A DNA stretch of 64,000 nt. Origin: Flavobacterium sp. SUN046. GTDB lineage: Bacteria; Bacteroidota; Bacteroidia; Flavobacteriales; Flavobacteriaceae. The stretch covers positions 62,001 through 126,000 of the forward strand of contig NZ_JAPQNT010000007.1 of assembly GCF_028867965.1 (NCBI RefSeq), written 5' to 3'. This document shows positions 14,825-24,424 of the stretch, piece by piece. The notes below the pieces were generated by a model. The model ran no database searches. It was not told the origin of the DNA and worked only from the letters and a program-made list of their open reading frames with translations. The translations under genes and the position numbers were made by a program. Position 1 is the stretch's first letter; every line of letters starts with the position of its first letter.

Positions 14825-17800
14825 TTATCGTTTTAAAGCAAAATGAGCTTTAAATTCTTTTTCTTGACCATCTTTTTGGTAACTAACAGAAAACCAGTAG
14901 TCGTCAGATGGCATTAGCGTATTATTATAGGTTCCGTCCCATCCTTGTTCAGATGGTTTGACTTTTTTAATTAATTTTCCAAATCGGTCATAGATATAAA
15001 TTAATGATATTGTTTGGTCTTTTAAATCTTTGATATTCCAGCTTTCATTAATTCCATCACCATTCGGAGTGAAATAATGTGGATAGTTCACCACAATTGC
15101 ATCAGTAGTTGTAATTCCACAACCGTTTTTATCTCTTACTGTTATAGTGTGTAATCCTGACATAACATTATCAAATACTGGACTGTCTTGAAACGGACCA
15201 TTATCCAATTGGTATTCATAATCTCCGCCTGTTCCTGTAGCTTCAACCGTTACAGATTGCGAATCGGCAAAATCTTCACTCACAGCATAACTAACAATAG
15301 CTGGTTCTGATGGATTAGCAGTTGCAAATATTTCTTTAGATGGGCAGCCAGTAGTGGTACTGGTAGCAATTACACTATAAGTTCCAGGTAAAATTGCAGT
15401 GTAGTTAGCCGCAGTTCCAACAACTTGTCCTGTGCTATTATACCATTTAAAAGTGTGGGTTGTTGCAGATAAACCACTATAAAAAGTATATGGATTAAGC
15501 AATAAACCAGTTTTAGAATTGATACAAATGATGCCATCAATAGGTGTTGGCTCTGGAATTTTATTTACAATTATTGCAATTGATTTTACATCAAAACAAT
15601 TTGGAGCTAAAGCATTATTTACTCTAACATATATAGGCGTAATACTTGAACTTGTTACAGGATTAATGTTAGCAGAAGCATTGGCTAAATTTTCATAATA
15701 AGTAACCGAAAATTCTGAACCTGTTTGAGTTCCTAATACAATTGAATTTAAAGTTGTTAAATTAAAATTATATATTCCGTCGTTAGTTCCGTCATCATCA
15801 CAAACAGTTCTGTTCGCTATTGGAACTGTATTTGCCATTGGCTCTGGAATTATAGTTACATTGAACGATGTTTCGTCTGAACAATTTGGCGAATAACCAG
15901 AGTTTGCAAATATATAAATGGTTTTTGATGTTGTAACTTGGCTTCCTTGAGGTAACATTCCGCCAGTTCCATTTGAACCATTGTAATAATTTCCATTAAT
16001 TAAAGTTGGAAGAACAAAAGCATCACAGGTTGTTACATTTGAAAGCTGATCTACATTAAAAATAGTTATGTTAAAACTTTTTTCATCAAAACAGTTTGGT
16101 GTTGTTCCAGTTTCAGCATACACATAAAGCGTTTGGTTAGTAATTAAAACATCGCCGGCATGCAACATAGTACCGCCTTTATTTGTTTGCGTATAATAAT
16201 CGCCAGTAGTCAAAGCTGGAAGTGTATAAGAATTACAAGTGTTTACATTTGCAACAGGAGCAATAACAGGTGTTGGAATAATAGTTACTGTAAAATTAGA
16301 TTCATTAGTACAATTAATTCTTTCTCCAGATTCAATGTAAATATAAATTGTTTGGGTAGCATTAATTACGGTTCCAGCAGGAATTTCAACACCATTACCA
16401 TATTGGCCACCAGTTTGAGTAAAATATTTATTATTACCAGTTAAAACCGGCAATGTATAACTATCACAAACGGTTACATTGGAGGCTTGGAAAGCACTAA
16501 TTTTGAAAATATTAATTTGAAAACTAGTTTGCGAAGTACAACCATTATTATTAGCAAAAATATAAATCATTTGAGAATCAGTCAAAGTAGTTCCGCCAGG
16601 TAGCATTGTTCCAGTTCCGTTTGGGCCAGTAAAATAATTTCCTAGTGCTAAATTGGTTAATGTATAAGTATGACATGCATCAATATCATCTCGTGAATCA
16701 ATTACTGGAGTTTGATTGATAGTAACATCAAATGTAATTTCGTTTTCACAACCATTGTTATCATTCAAATAAATATATAATGTTTGTGAACTTGATAAAA
16801 CATCACCAGCAAACAATGCTGTTCCAGTTCCACCAGTTGCTGTAAAATAGTTTCCAATAGGAATAGATGGTAATGTGTAATTATCACATCCTGTAATTAT
16901 AGACGGTGCAGTAATTGTCGGAAGTACTATAGTCACAGTAAAATTATAATTATCAGTGCAATTTGGTTGCGATTGAGAAACTGCATATACATAGATAGTT
17001 TGTGTAGCACTAATAACAGTTCCAGCTGGAATTTGTGTTCCACTTCCTACCGGTCCAGTAAAATAGTTACCTACTTCTAGTTGAGGTAAAGTATAATGAG
17101 CACACTCTGTAACAGATGTTGGAAAATTTAATCCAATTACAACCTTAAAATTTGAATCACTTTTACAAGTTCCAGTTTCACCGTGAATATAAATAGTTTG
17201 AGATGAATTAATTGCTGTTCCAGCAGGAATTTGATTTCCAGTGCCATTATCAGCATCGTAATAATTACCAAATGAAAGTGGTTGTAAAATATAAGATGTA
17301 CAATCAAAAGCATTTGCTAAAACCGGTACATTTTGAGCTGGTACAATTACAATATTAAAAGGATTATCTATTACACAAACAGGCGTTGTAATTGATTCAA
17401 AGTAGTAATATATTGTTTGTGAGGTTGTTAATAGTGTTCCGCCTGGTAAGTTCATTCCGCCGCCATTTGGAGCAGTATGATATTCACCATAAGGTATTGC
17501 AGGTAACGAATAACTATTGCAGTATGTGTTGGATGAAATACTTAAATCATCTGGTTTAATAATCGTTACTTTAAAATCGGTTTGATTTGGGCAACTTGGT
17601 GTCGAATTACTAATATTGTATATATAAATTAATTGTGTTTGTGTAATAACATCACCAGCAAACAAGGCATTTCCCGAGCCGCCTGGTCCAGTAAAATAAT
17701 TTCCATTAATAAGTTGTGGTAAAATATAATCTGTGCAAGTTATAACATCGTCTAAATCATCAACTAATGGCAAAGGCATAGCAACTAAATTTACGCTAGT

Positions 17801-19411
17801 TACACTAAAGCAACCTGAATCGGTCACTAATTGTATTCTTATATAAATAGTTGTTGAAACAGTATTAAATATAGTATTAGAAATTGCATTGGTATTACTA
17901 TTTGCATCAGCAAGATTTGTGAAATAAGAAAGAGTATATATTGCAGATGATTGACCGCCCAAAACAGCAGACGCAAGCGATGCTAAATCAAAACTTCCTT
18001 TTCCGTTAACACCAGCACACTTAACATAATCTTGAGGTTGATTAGCAACTGGAGATGGAACTACTAATAATTGAAATGATTTTACTGTAAAGCATCCAGT
18101 ATCAGGATTATTTATTCTTACAAATACTGTTTGATTACCTGCACTTGAATAATTTTGTGGTAACGCATTGCTATTAGAATTTGCATCAGCCATACTCGCA
18201 TGATACGAAACAGTCGTTCCAGTTGGTAAACCGTTAGTTACTTTAGGAGTATTATAAGATAAATCAAAAACATAAGACGGTTGTCCTAAATCACATTTAT
18301 AAATATTTTTAGGATTTGGTGTTGAAAAAACTGGATAATACTCAATTACAATATCATTAGTTTTGGTTTGACATGGAAATGCTATGTTAGTATATGTTAA
18401 TTCATAAACTCCAGGTTGGCTTACTGTTAAAGTAGAACCAGTTTGTCCTGAAATTACAGCGCCATCTTTTTTCCATACAAATGAATAAGTAGCCGGATTC
18501 AAGCCTGAATCAATCAAATAAGTTTGACCAGTACAAATTGCAGTGTTATTAGAAACTAATAAATCGCTTCCTAAAACATCTTGACCAATATTAAAACTAT
18601 TTGAAGAAATAAATATAGCAGAATCAGATTGATAATCACTTCTATCAGCGATAACTAATTTTATTCTATATGGATTTGCAGCGGTTAATACTGCAGATGC
18701 ATTCATTACTACCGTTTGTCCGTTAAAATTGGTAGCCGATCCAGCTGCAAATGTACCTCCGTTAAATGAACCAAAATATTGTTGATTAATCGATGGGCAA
18801 TTTGAATTGTATAAAAAATCTCTAATTGTAACAACAGATATCGGAGTGTTAGTTCCTGGTACTACAGCTAAATTTGTAGTAACACCAGTAGTCATATCAG
18901 TTAATAAAAATGCAAATGCATCTGAAAATTGACATTGAAAATTTCCATATTCTTCAGATGCAAATAAGAAATTAAAATCAAAATGTGACGACATTGGTAC
19001 AAAATCAAAACCTAAAACCGTTGCATTAGCAGATGTCATTGTTACACCATAAGTTGCCATTGTAGCCTCTAATGTTGCATCACCAGGCCAAGCATTAGAA
19101 CCATTAGATTGAAAAGTTGAATTTGGTCCAGCAGCTTGTAAAACATTTCCTGTACTTAAAATCACACCACTTTGCATCGGAAAGTTTGGATTAGTATTTT
19201 GAAAATAGCCAATTCCATTCGACGAACCAAAATTGGTACCAGTTCTCCAAGTGATATTACTTGCTGTTACGCATGGAGAATTTATTAAAATATTATTTAC
19301 TAACTGTGGAACAGTGTACGTATTTGTATCCACATTTATAGCTTGTGAGAATCCTGTAAAACTTACTAGAAGAATTAAAAAGTGTAATAATTTTTTCATG
19401 GGGTATTTCAT
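14825..19411 (-). CDS. Very large T9SS type B adhesin with choice-of-anchor L domain
   Basis: A 1528-residue exported protein (signal peptide ending GFSQA; ATG at 19399 is an alternative start). Residues ~25-270 form a choice-of-anchor L domain (GVILSTGNV, FDFNFLFASEEYGNFQC, FNGQTVV, DRSDYQSDSAIFI). An Ig-like segment follows. Three ~90-residue repeats of 'C..NG.. FDL ... YY..LADA...' type flank nine ~70-residue repeats (residues ~551-1190) of the form C..YTLP.L..GNYFTG..GTG..L.AGT.I...QTIYIY...NC.....F.VTI. The last ~85 residues (YFTPNGDGINESWNIKDL ... FKAHFALKR) are the gliding-motility-associated/type B T9SS sorting domain. Likely a long surface filament for adhesion; binding partner unknown. 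Confidence 0.9.
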   Translation of the reverse strand: MKYPMKKLLHFLILLVSFTGFSQAINVDTNTYTVPQLVNNILINSPCVTASNITWRTGTNFGSSNGIGYFQNTNPNFPMQSGVILSTGNVLQAAGPNSTFQSNGSNAWPGDATLEATMATYGVTMTSANATVLGFDFVPMSSHFDFNFLFASEEYGNFQCQFSDAFAFLLTDMTTGVTTNLAVVPGTNTPISVVTIRDFLYNSNCPSINQQYFGSFNGGTFAAGSATNFNGQTVVMNASAVLTAANPYRIKLVIADRSDYQSDSAIFISSNSFNIGQDVLGSDLLVSNNTAICTGQTYLIDSGLNPATYSFVWKKDGAVISGQTGSTLTVSQPGVYELTYTNIAFPCQTKTNDIVIEYYPVFSTPNPKNIYKCDLGQPSYVFDLSYNTPKVTNGLPTGTTVSYHASMADANSNSNALPQNYSSAGNQTVFVRINNPDTGCFTVKSFQLLVVPSPVANQPQDYVKCAGVNGKGSFDLASLASAVLGGQSSAIYTLSYFTNLADANSNTNAISNTIFNTVSTTIYIRIQLVTDSGCFSVTSVNLVAMPLPLVDDLDDVITCTDYILPQLINGNYFTGPGGSGNALFAGDVITQTQLIYIYNISNSTPSCPNQTDFKVTIIKPDDLSISSNTYCNSYSLPAIPYGEYHTAPNGGGMNLPGGTLLTTSQTIYYYFESITTPVCVIDNPFNIVIVPAQNVPVLANAFDCTSYILQPLSFGNYYDADNGTGNQIPAGTAINSSQTIYIHGETGTCKSDSNFKVVIGLNFPTSVTECAHYTLPQLEVGNYFTGPVGSGTQIPAGTVISATQTIYVYAVSQSQPNCTDNYNFTVTIVLPTITAPSIITGCDNYTLPSIPIGNYFTATGGTGTALFAGDVLSSSQTLYIYLNDNNGCENEITFDVTINQTPVIDSRDDIDACHTYTLTNLALGNYFTGPNGTGTMLPGGTTLTDSQMIYIFANNNGCTSQTSFQINIFKISAFQASNVTVCDSYTLPVLTGNNKYFTQTGGQYGNGVEIPAGTVINATQTIYIYIESGERINCTNESNFTVTIIPTPVIAPVANVNTCNSYTLPALTTGDYYTQTNKGGTMLHAGDVLITNQTLYVYAETGTTPNCFDEKSFNITIFNVDQLSNVTTCDAFVLPTLINGNYYNGSNGTGGMLPQGSQVTTSKTIYIFANSGYSPNCSDETSFNVTIIPEPMANTVPIANRTVCDDDGTNDGIYNFNLTTLNSIVLGTQTGSEFSVTYYENLANASANINPVTSSSITPIYVRVNNALAPNCFDVKSIAIIVNKIPEPTPIDGIICINSKTGLLLNPYTFYSGLSATTHTFKWYNSTGQVVGTAANYTAILPGTYSVIATSTTTGCPSKEIFATANPSEPAIVSYAVSEDFADSQSVTVEATGTGGDYEYQLDNGPFQDSPVFDNVMSGLHTITVRDKNGCGITTTDAIVVNYPHYFTPNGDGINESWNIKDLKDQTISLIYIYDRFGKLIKKVKPSEQGWDGTYNNTLMPSDDYWFSVSYQKDGQEKEFKAHFALKR
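15845..17760 (-). repeat. Nine ~210-bp coding repeats in the adhesin
   Basis: DNA encoding nine consecutive 68-77 residue units, each with two spaced cysteines, a GNYFTG-like turn and a QTIYIY strand. The units differ substantially, so they are old duplications rather than fresh slippage. Confidence 0.8.
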
Positions 19412-19580
19412 TTGACACGCAAATATTACATTTATAATCGTTTAAAAGCAAATAAAATCGATGTAAAGCACATATTTGTTATTTTTATTTATAAATTTCT
19501 TACAATAATTTATTTGAACTATATTTTTATGTAAATAGCACTATACTAAACTTTTGATTCTATAATTTCTAATTAAACTA

Positions 19581-19588
19581 TATCTTTG
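19581..19588 (+). promoter_or_regulatory. -7 promoter element of argS
   Basis: TATCTTTG, 22 bases before the argS ATG. A TTG at 19554-19556 lies 24 bases upstream, one longer than the usual spacing, so the -33 box is doubtful. Confidence 0.5.
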
Positions 19589-19610
19589 CAATCTTAAAAT
19601 TAATACTACA

Positions 19611-21386
19611 ATGACTCTACAGCAAATTCTTACTCCAGCCATTATTGAAGCCGTTCAAATGCAATTCGATGTTACTATCGAAAAAATTGAATTTCAGGCA
19701 ACAAGGAAAGATTTTGAAGGCGATATTACTATTGTTATTTTTCCGTTATTGAAAATAATCAAAGGAAATCCTGTAGAAATTGGTACCAAAATAGGAACTC
19801 ATTTAGTAGAAAACATTCCACAAGTAGCTAAATTTAATGTTGTTGCAGGTTTCTTGAATATTGTTATTGCTGATGATTATTACATCAATTTCTTTAATGA
19901 AATTAAATGTAAAGAAAATTTTGGATTTGGTACCGCTTCCGCAAATGATAAAGCTGTTATGGTAGAATATTCTTCGCCAAACACCAATAAACCATTGCAT
20001 TTAGGACACGTTCGTAATAATTTATTAGGATATTCGGTTGCAGAAATTATAAAAGCATCAGGAAAAAAAGTTTATAAAACGCAAATAATCAACGACAGAG
20101 GAATTCACATTTGTAAATCGATGTTGGCTTGGCAGAAATATGGAAATAATGAAACTCCAGAAACTTCTGGTTTGAAAGGCGATAAATTGGTTGGTAAGTA
20201 TTATGTAGCTTTTGATAAAGAATACAAAGTTCAAATTAATGAATTAATTGCTCAAGGAAAATCAGAAGAAGAAGCCAAAAAACAAGCACCAATTATTCTT
20301 GAAGCCCAACAAATGCTACTAGATTGGGAAGCTGGAAAGCCAGAAATAATTCAACTTTGGAAAACCATGAACCAATGGGTGTACGACGGTTTTGCTCAAA
20401 CATACAAAAGTCTTGGTGTTGATTTTGATAGTTATTATTACGAATCAAATACCTATTTATTAGGAAAAGAAGTAGTGCAATTTGGTTTAGAAAAAGGAAT
20501 TTTTGAAAAAGATCCAGATGGTTCTGTTTGGATTGACTTAACTCCTGACGGATTGGATAGAAAAATCGTACTTCGTTCAGATGGAACAGCAGTTTACATG
20601 ACGCAAGATATTGGAACCGCAATCCAACGTGTGAAAGATTTTCCAGATGTAGGCGGAATGGTTTATACCGTTGGAAACGAACAAGATTATCATTTTAAAG
20701 TATTGTTTTTAATATTGAAAAAATTAGGCTTTGATTGGGCCGAAAATTTATTTCATTTGTCTTACGGAATGGTAGAATTACCGTCAGGAAAAATGAAATC
20801 ACGAGAAGGAACAGTTGTAGACGCTGATGATTTGATACAAGAAATGACTTCAACTGCACAAACAATTTCTGAAGAATTAGGAAAATTAGAAGGCTATTCT
20901 GAACAAGAAAAAGCAAAACTATTTGAAACAATTGGTTTGGGCGCTCTAAAATACTATATGTTAAAAGTAGATCCAAAAAAGCAAATGATGTTCAATCCAG
21001 AAGAATCAGTAGATTTTGCTGGAAATACCGGACCATTTATTCAATACACTTACGCACGAATTCAATCGATCTTGCGTAAAGCAGATTTTGATACTACTAA
21101 GTCAGTAGTTGTTGATTTGCACCCAAAAGAAAAAGAATTAATCAAGCAAATTCAACTTTTTCCAGAAGTAATTCAAGATGCTGCTAAAAATCATAGTCCT
21201 GCATTAGTTGCCAATTATACATACGACTTGGTGAAAGAATTCAATTCGTTTTATCAAAATGTATCTATTCTTGGTGAAGAAGATCCTAATAAGAAAGTAT
21301 TCAGAGTACAACTTTCTAAAAAAGTTGCCGATACTATAAAATCAGCATTTCGACTTTTAGGAATTGAAGTTCCGGAAAGAATGTAA
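19611..21386 (+). CDS. argS: Arginyl-tRNA synthetase
   Basis: A 591-residue class I aminoacyl-tRNA synthetase that charges tRNA-Arg in the cytoplasm. The HIGH motif reads LHLGHVRNN, preceded by the typical VEYSSPNTNKP. The KMSKS-equivalent loop is GKMKSREGTVVDADDL. The C-terminal anticodon-binding domain ends with RLLGIEVPERM, normal for ArgS. Length is as expected. No second argS is seen here; a dispersed hairpin element begins 15 bases after the stop codon and may form its transcript end. Confidence 0.98.
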   Translation: MTLQQILTPAIIEAVQMQFDVTIEKIEFQATRKDFEGDITIVIFPLLKIIKGNPVEIGTKIGTHLVENIPQVAKFNVVAGFLNIVIADDYYINFFNEIKCKENFGFGTASANDKAVMVEYSSPNTNKPLHLGHVRNNLLGYSVAEIIKASGKKVYKTQIINDRGIHICKSMLAWQKYGNNETPETSGLKGDKLVGKYYVAFDKEYKVQINELIAQGKSEEEAKKQAPIILEAQQMLLDWEAGKPEIIQLWKTMNQWVYDGFAQTYKSLGVDFDSYYYESNTYLLGKEVVQFGLEKGIFEKDPDGSVWIDLTPDGLDRKIVLRSDGTAVYMTQDIGTAIQRVKDFPDVGGMVYTVGNEQDYHFKVLFLILKKLGFDWAENLFHLSYGMVELPSGKMKSREGTVVDADDLIQEMTSTAQTISEELGKLEGYSEQEKAKLFETIGLGALKYYMLKVDPKKQMMFNPEESVDFAGNTGPFIQYTYARIQSILRKADFDTTKSVVVDLHPKEKELIKQIQLFPEVIQDAAKNHSPALVANYTYDLVKEFNSFYQNVSILGEEDPNKKVFRVQLSKKVADTIKSAFRLLGIEVPERM

Positions 21387-21400
21387 ATTATTTTTCTTAG

Positions 21401-21523
21401 AAGCGAATGGCTTGAGCATTTTTGGTTTCCATTTTCCTGCTTTCCGCTGTATCCTTTAAGGTATAACTTGAAAAAAATCAAGTTATACCTTAAAGGATGT
21501 CACTTCAATCAGGGCTAAACGGT
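21401..21523 (+). repeat. Dispersed hairpin element, copy A
   Basis: A 123-base intergenic element between argS and ffh. It opens with GCGAATGGCTTGAGCATTTT, continues through CCTGCTTTCCGC, then forms a 20-bp perfect hairpin (21451-21470 with 21479-21498, 8-base loop) and closes with CACTTCAATCAGGGCTAAA. The opening, the GCTTTCC box and the closing block recur in copy B at 54540-54630 in the opposite orientation, but the central hairpin is unrelated in sequence. It may be a structured RNA or a REP-like mobile unit; not assigned to a family by me. Confidence 0.8.
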
Positions 21524-21556
21524 ATTTGTATTGAATAAATATAAAGTTTTCAAAAA

Positions 21557-21588
21557 ATCTGAAATCTGAAATCTGAAATCTGAAATCT
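21557..21588. repeat. Heptanucleotide tandem repeat upstream of ffh
   Basis: Four and a half head-to-tail copies of ATCTGAA end about six bases before the -7 element of ffh, where the promoter spacer would lie. Copy-number change by slippage would alter promoter geometry in steps of seven bases. Confidence 0.8.
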
Positions 21589-21594
21589 AAAACT

Positions 21595-21602
21595 TATATT
21601 TG
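21595..21602 (+). promoter_or_regulatory. -7 promoter element of ffh
   Basis: TATATTTG, 20 bases before the ATG at 21623. The -33 region is occupied by the heptanucleotide repeat and has no TTG. Confidence 0.5.
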
Positions 21603-21622
21603 CAATTCAAAATACAATAATC

Positions 21623-22951
21623 ATGTTCAATAATTTAAGCGAAAAATTAGATAAAGCATTTCATATCCTAAAAGGACACGGAAAAATCACTGAAGTAAAT
21701 GTTGCCGATACTCTTAAAGAAGTTCGTCGCGCCTTACTTGATGCCGATGTTAACTTTAAAATTGCTAAAGATTTTACAACTTCTGTAAAAGAAAAAGCCA
21801 TTGGTCAAAATGTATTAACCACACTAGAACCAGGACAATTATTAGTTAAGCTTGTAAAAGACGAACTAACCGAGTTAATGGGTGGCGATGCAGCCGGAAT
21901 TAATCTTTCTGGAAATCCAACCGTAATTTTAATGTCAGGTTTACAAGGTTCAGGTAAAACTACTTTCTCGGGTAAATTAGCTAATTATCTTAAAACTAAA
22001 AAGAATAAAAAACCACTTTTGGTAGCTTGTGATATTTATCGTCCAGCGGCAATTAATCAGTTGCATGTGGTTGGAGATCAAATAGGTGTTGAGGTTTATT
22101 CAGAGCCAGAAAATAAAAATCCAGTAGATATTTCGCTTAAAGCAATTGCTTATGCTAAAGCAAATGGTTTTAATGTTGTAATTGTCGATACTGCTGGGCG
22201 TTTAGCCGTTGATGAAGAAATGATGACTGAAATTGCGAATGTTCACAAAGCAATTCAACCTCATGAAACGTTGTTTGTTGTTGACGCAATGACTGGGCAA
22301 GATGCCGTTAATACTGCTAAAGCATTCAACGACCGATTGAATTTTGATGGAGTTATTCTAACTAAATTAGACGGTGATACTCGTGGTGGAGCTGCAATTA
22401 CTATAAAATCTGTTGTAAACAAACCTATAAAATTCATTGGAACTGGTGAAAAAATGGATGCAATTGATGTGTTCTATCCTTCACGTATGGCTGAGCGAAT
22501 TCTAGGAATGGGTGACGTTGTATCTTTGGTTGAGCGTGCTCAAGAACAATACGACGAAGAAGAAGCAAGAAAAATTCAAAAGAAAATAGCCAAAAACGAA
22601 TTTGGTTTTGATGATTTCTTATCTCAAATTCAGCAAATTAAAAAAATGGGTAGCATGAAAGACTTGGTCGGAATGATACCAGGTGCAGGAAAAGCACTAA
22701 AAGATGTTGAAATTGAAGACGATGCTTTCAAACATATTGAAGCTATTATTCACTCAATGACGCCAATAGAAAGAAGCAAACCTTCAGTAATTGATATGAA
22801 AAGAAAAACTCGAATTGCAAAAGGTTCGGGCAGAAAAATAGAAGAAGTAAATCAATTGATGAAACAATTCGAACAAATGAGCAAAATGATGAAAATGATG
22901 CAAGGTCCAGGCGGAAAAAATATGATGCGCATGATGGGCGGTATGAAATAA
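21623..22951 (+). CDS. ffh: Signal recognition particle protein Ffh (SRP54)
   Basis: A 442-residue GTPase that binds 4.5S RNA and delivers ribosomes translating membrane proteins to FtsY. Motifs: G1 LQGSGKTT (about residue 110), DIYRPAA, DTAGR, and TKLDGDTRGGAA. The C-terminal M domain is Met-rich (KMMKMMQGPGGKNMMRMMGGMK region), which binds signal peptides and the RNA. Length is normal. The SRP RNA gene is not visible nearby. A hairpin terminator follows. Confidence 0.98.
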   Translation: MFNNLSEKLDKAFHILKGHGKITEVNVADTLKEVRRALLDADVNFKIAKDFTTSVKEKAIGQNVLTTLEPGQLLVKLVKDELTELMGGDAAGINLSGNPTVILMSGLQGSGKTTFSGKLANYLKTKKNKKPLLVACDIYRPAAINQLHVVGDQIGVEVYSEPENKNPVDISLKAIAYAKANGFNVVIVDTAGRLAVDEEMMTEIANVHKAIQPHETLFVVDAMTGQDAVNTAKAFNDRLNFDGVILTKLDGDTRGGAAITIKSVVNKPIKFIGTGEKMDAIDVFYPSRMAERILGMGDVVSLVERAQEQYDEEEARKIQKKIAKNEFGFDDFLSQIQQIKKMGSMKDLVGMIPGAGKALKDVEIEDDAFKHIEAIIHSMTPIERSKPSVIDMKRKTRIAKGSGRKIEEVNQLMKQFEQMSKMMKMMQGPGGKNMMRMMGGMK

Positions 22952-22958
22952 AATGTAG

Positions 22959-22983
22959 AGACGCGATTTATCGCGTCTTTTTT
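22959..22983 (+). terminator. Rho-independent terminator of ffh
   Basis: AGACGCGAT with its complement ATCGCGTCT, followed by a T run; starts eight bases after the stop codon. GTAGAGACGCG..CGCGTCT hairpins of this kind are common intergenic repeats in Bacteroidota. Confidence 0.8.
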
Positions 22984-23004
22984 ATATAAATCAAAATTGA
23001 TTTA

Positions 23005-23012
23005 TATTTTTG
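23005..23012 (+). promoter_or_regulatory. -7 promoter element of folD
   Basis: TATTTTTG lies 34 bases before the folD ATG. No TTG at proper spacing. Confidence 0.45.
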
Positions 23013-23046
23013 TAAGACAATAACACAACACACAAAATAATTACAC

Positions 23047-23931
23047 ATGCAAATTCTAGACGGAAAAAAAGTATCCGATGACATTAAAAATGAAATCGCA
23101 GCCGAAGTTCAAAAAATGAAAGACAATGGCGAAAAAGTGCCCCATTTAGCAGCGGTAATAGTTGGTAATGATGGAGCAAGTTTAACTTATGTTGGAAGTA
23201 AAGTGAAAGCCTGTGAACGTGTTGGTTTTGAATCAACTTTGGTAAAAATGCCTAGCACAACATCTGAAACTGAATTGCTTAAAAAAATTAAGGAGTTAAA
23301 CGAAAACGACGATATTGACGGATTCATTGTGCAATTGCCTTTGCCTAAACAAATTGATACACAACAAATTATAAACGCAATTGATCCAAGTAAAGATGTT
23401 GATGGTTTTCATCCAGAAAACTTTGGAAAAATGGCATTAGATATGAGTACATTTATTCCTGCAACACCATTCGGAATTCTAGAATTGTTAGAACGATACA
23501 ATGTTGATACTGAAGGAAAACACACTGTTGTTATTGGAAGAAGTCATATTGTTGGACGACCAATGAGTATTTTAATGGGAAGAAAAGGTTTTCCAGGAAA
23601 TTCTACAGTTACTTTAACACACAGTCATACTAAAAACATCAACCAAATTACATCGCAAGCAGATATTATAATAACTGCTTTAGGAGTTCCAAATTATTTA
23701 AAAGCTGAAATGATTAAAGATGATGCCGTAATAATTGATGTTGGTATTACTAGAGTTATTGATGAAACAAATGAAAAAGGATACCGAATTACTGGCGATG
23801 TTGATTTTGAAAATGTTTCTAAAAAAGCATCATTCATAACTCCAGTTCCGGGTGGAGTTGGACCAATGACAATTGCAATGTTGTTGAAAAACACGCTTTT
23901 GGCAAGAGAACAAAAACGTTTGAAAATATAA
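23047..23931 (+). CDS. folD: Bifunctional methylenetetrahydrofolate dehydrogenase/cyclohydrolase
   Basis: A 294-residue FolD, which interconverts 5,10-methylene-, methenyl- and 10-formyl-tetrahydrofolate using NADP. Visible motifs: the catalytic Lys region TYVGSKVKACERVG, VQLPLPKQID, DVDGFHPEN, the nucleotide-binding VVIGRSHIVGRPM, and the C-terminal TPVPGGVGPMTIAMLLKNT. Length is normal. The acetyltransferase gene starts one base after its stop codon, so the two are cotranscribed. Confidence 0.98.
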   Translation: MQILDGKKVSDDIKNEIAAEVQKMKDNGEKVPHLAAVIVGNDGASLTYVGSKVKACERVGFESTLVKMPSTTSETELLKKIKELNENDDIDGFIVQLPLPKQIDTQQIINAIDPSKDVDGFHPENFGKMALDMSTFIPATPFGILELLERYNVDTEGKHTVVIGRSHIVGRPMSILMGRKGFPGNSTVTLTHSHTKNINQITSQADIIITALGVPNYLKAEMIKDDAVIIDVGITRVIDETNEKGYRITGDVDFENVSKKASFITPVPGGVGPMTIAMLLKNTLLAREQKRLKI

Positions 23932-23932
23932 A

Positions 23933-24424
23933 ATGACAATTTCGGTTGCAACCAAAAATCAACTTCCTATTATTCAGGAATTGACTTATAAAATATGGCC
24001 AATTACTTATGGAGAAATTCTCTCTAATGAGCAATTGGAATATATGTTGAATAAATTTTACGACATTTTATATTTAGAAAACCAACTGGATAATGGTCAA
24101 GTTTTTCTATTAGCCGAAGAAAACGGAATTTACTATGGTTTTGCATCTTATGAATTAAATTGTGATAATTCAAATAAAACCAAAATTCACAAATTGTATG
24201 TTTTGCCACAAACTCAAGGTAAAGGATTAGGGAAGTTATTTGTAGATAAAATAACAAAAATTGCTAAAGAAGCCAACAACAAAAGTGTATTTTTAAATGT
24301 AAACCGATATAATAAAGCCTTAATGTTTTATGAAAAAATAGGTTTTCAAAATGTAAAAACAATCGATATTGAAATTGGAAATGGTTATTTAATGGAAGAT
24401 TTTGTAATGGAACTTTCTTTTTAA
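23933..24424 (+). CDS. GNAT family N-acetyltransferase
   Basis: A 163-residue protein with the GNAT acetyl-CoA binding motif A: HKLYVLPQTQGKGLGKLF (Q/R-x-x-G-x-G/A form) near residues 85-102, and motif B LNVNRYNKALMFYEKIGF near residues 122-140. The family acetylates small molecules or protein N-termini; the substrate is unknown. It starts one base after folD stop. Its last four bases overlap the end of the convergent small exported-protein gene. Confidence 0.93.
   Translation: MTISVATKNQLPIIQELTYKIWPITYGEILSNEQLEYMLNKFYDILYLENQLDNGQVFLLAEENGIYYGFASYELNCDNSNKTKIHKLYVLPQTQGKGLGKLFVDKITKIAKEANNKSVFLNVNRYNKALMFYEKIGFQNVKTIDIEIGNGYLMEDFVMELSF

Noticed and set aside
15845..17760. Opposite-strand open frames across the adhesin and surface-protein repeats
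   Set aside because: They are shadow frames created by repetitive Thr/Gly/Ser-rich coding; no homologous motifs or start signals.
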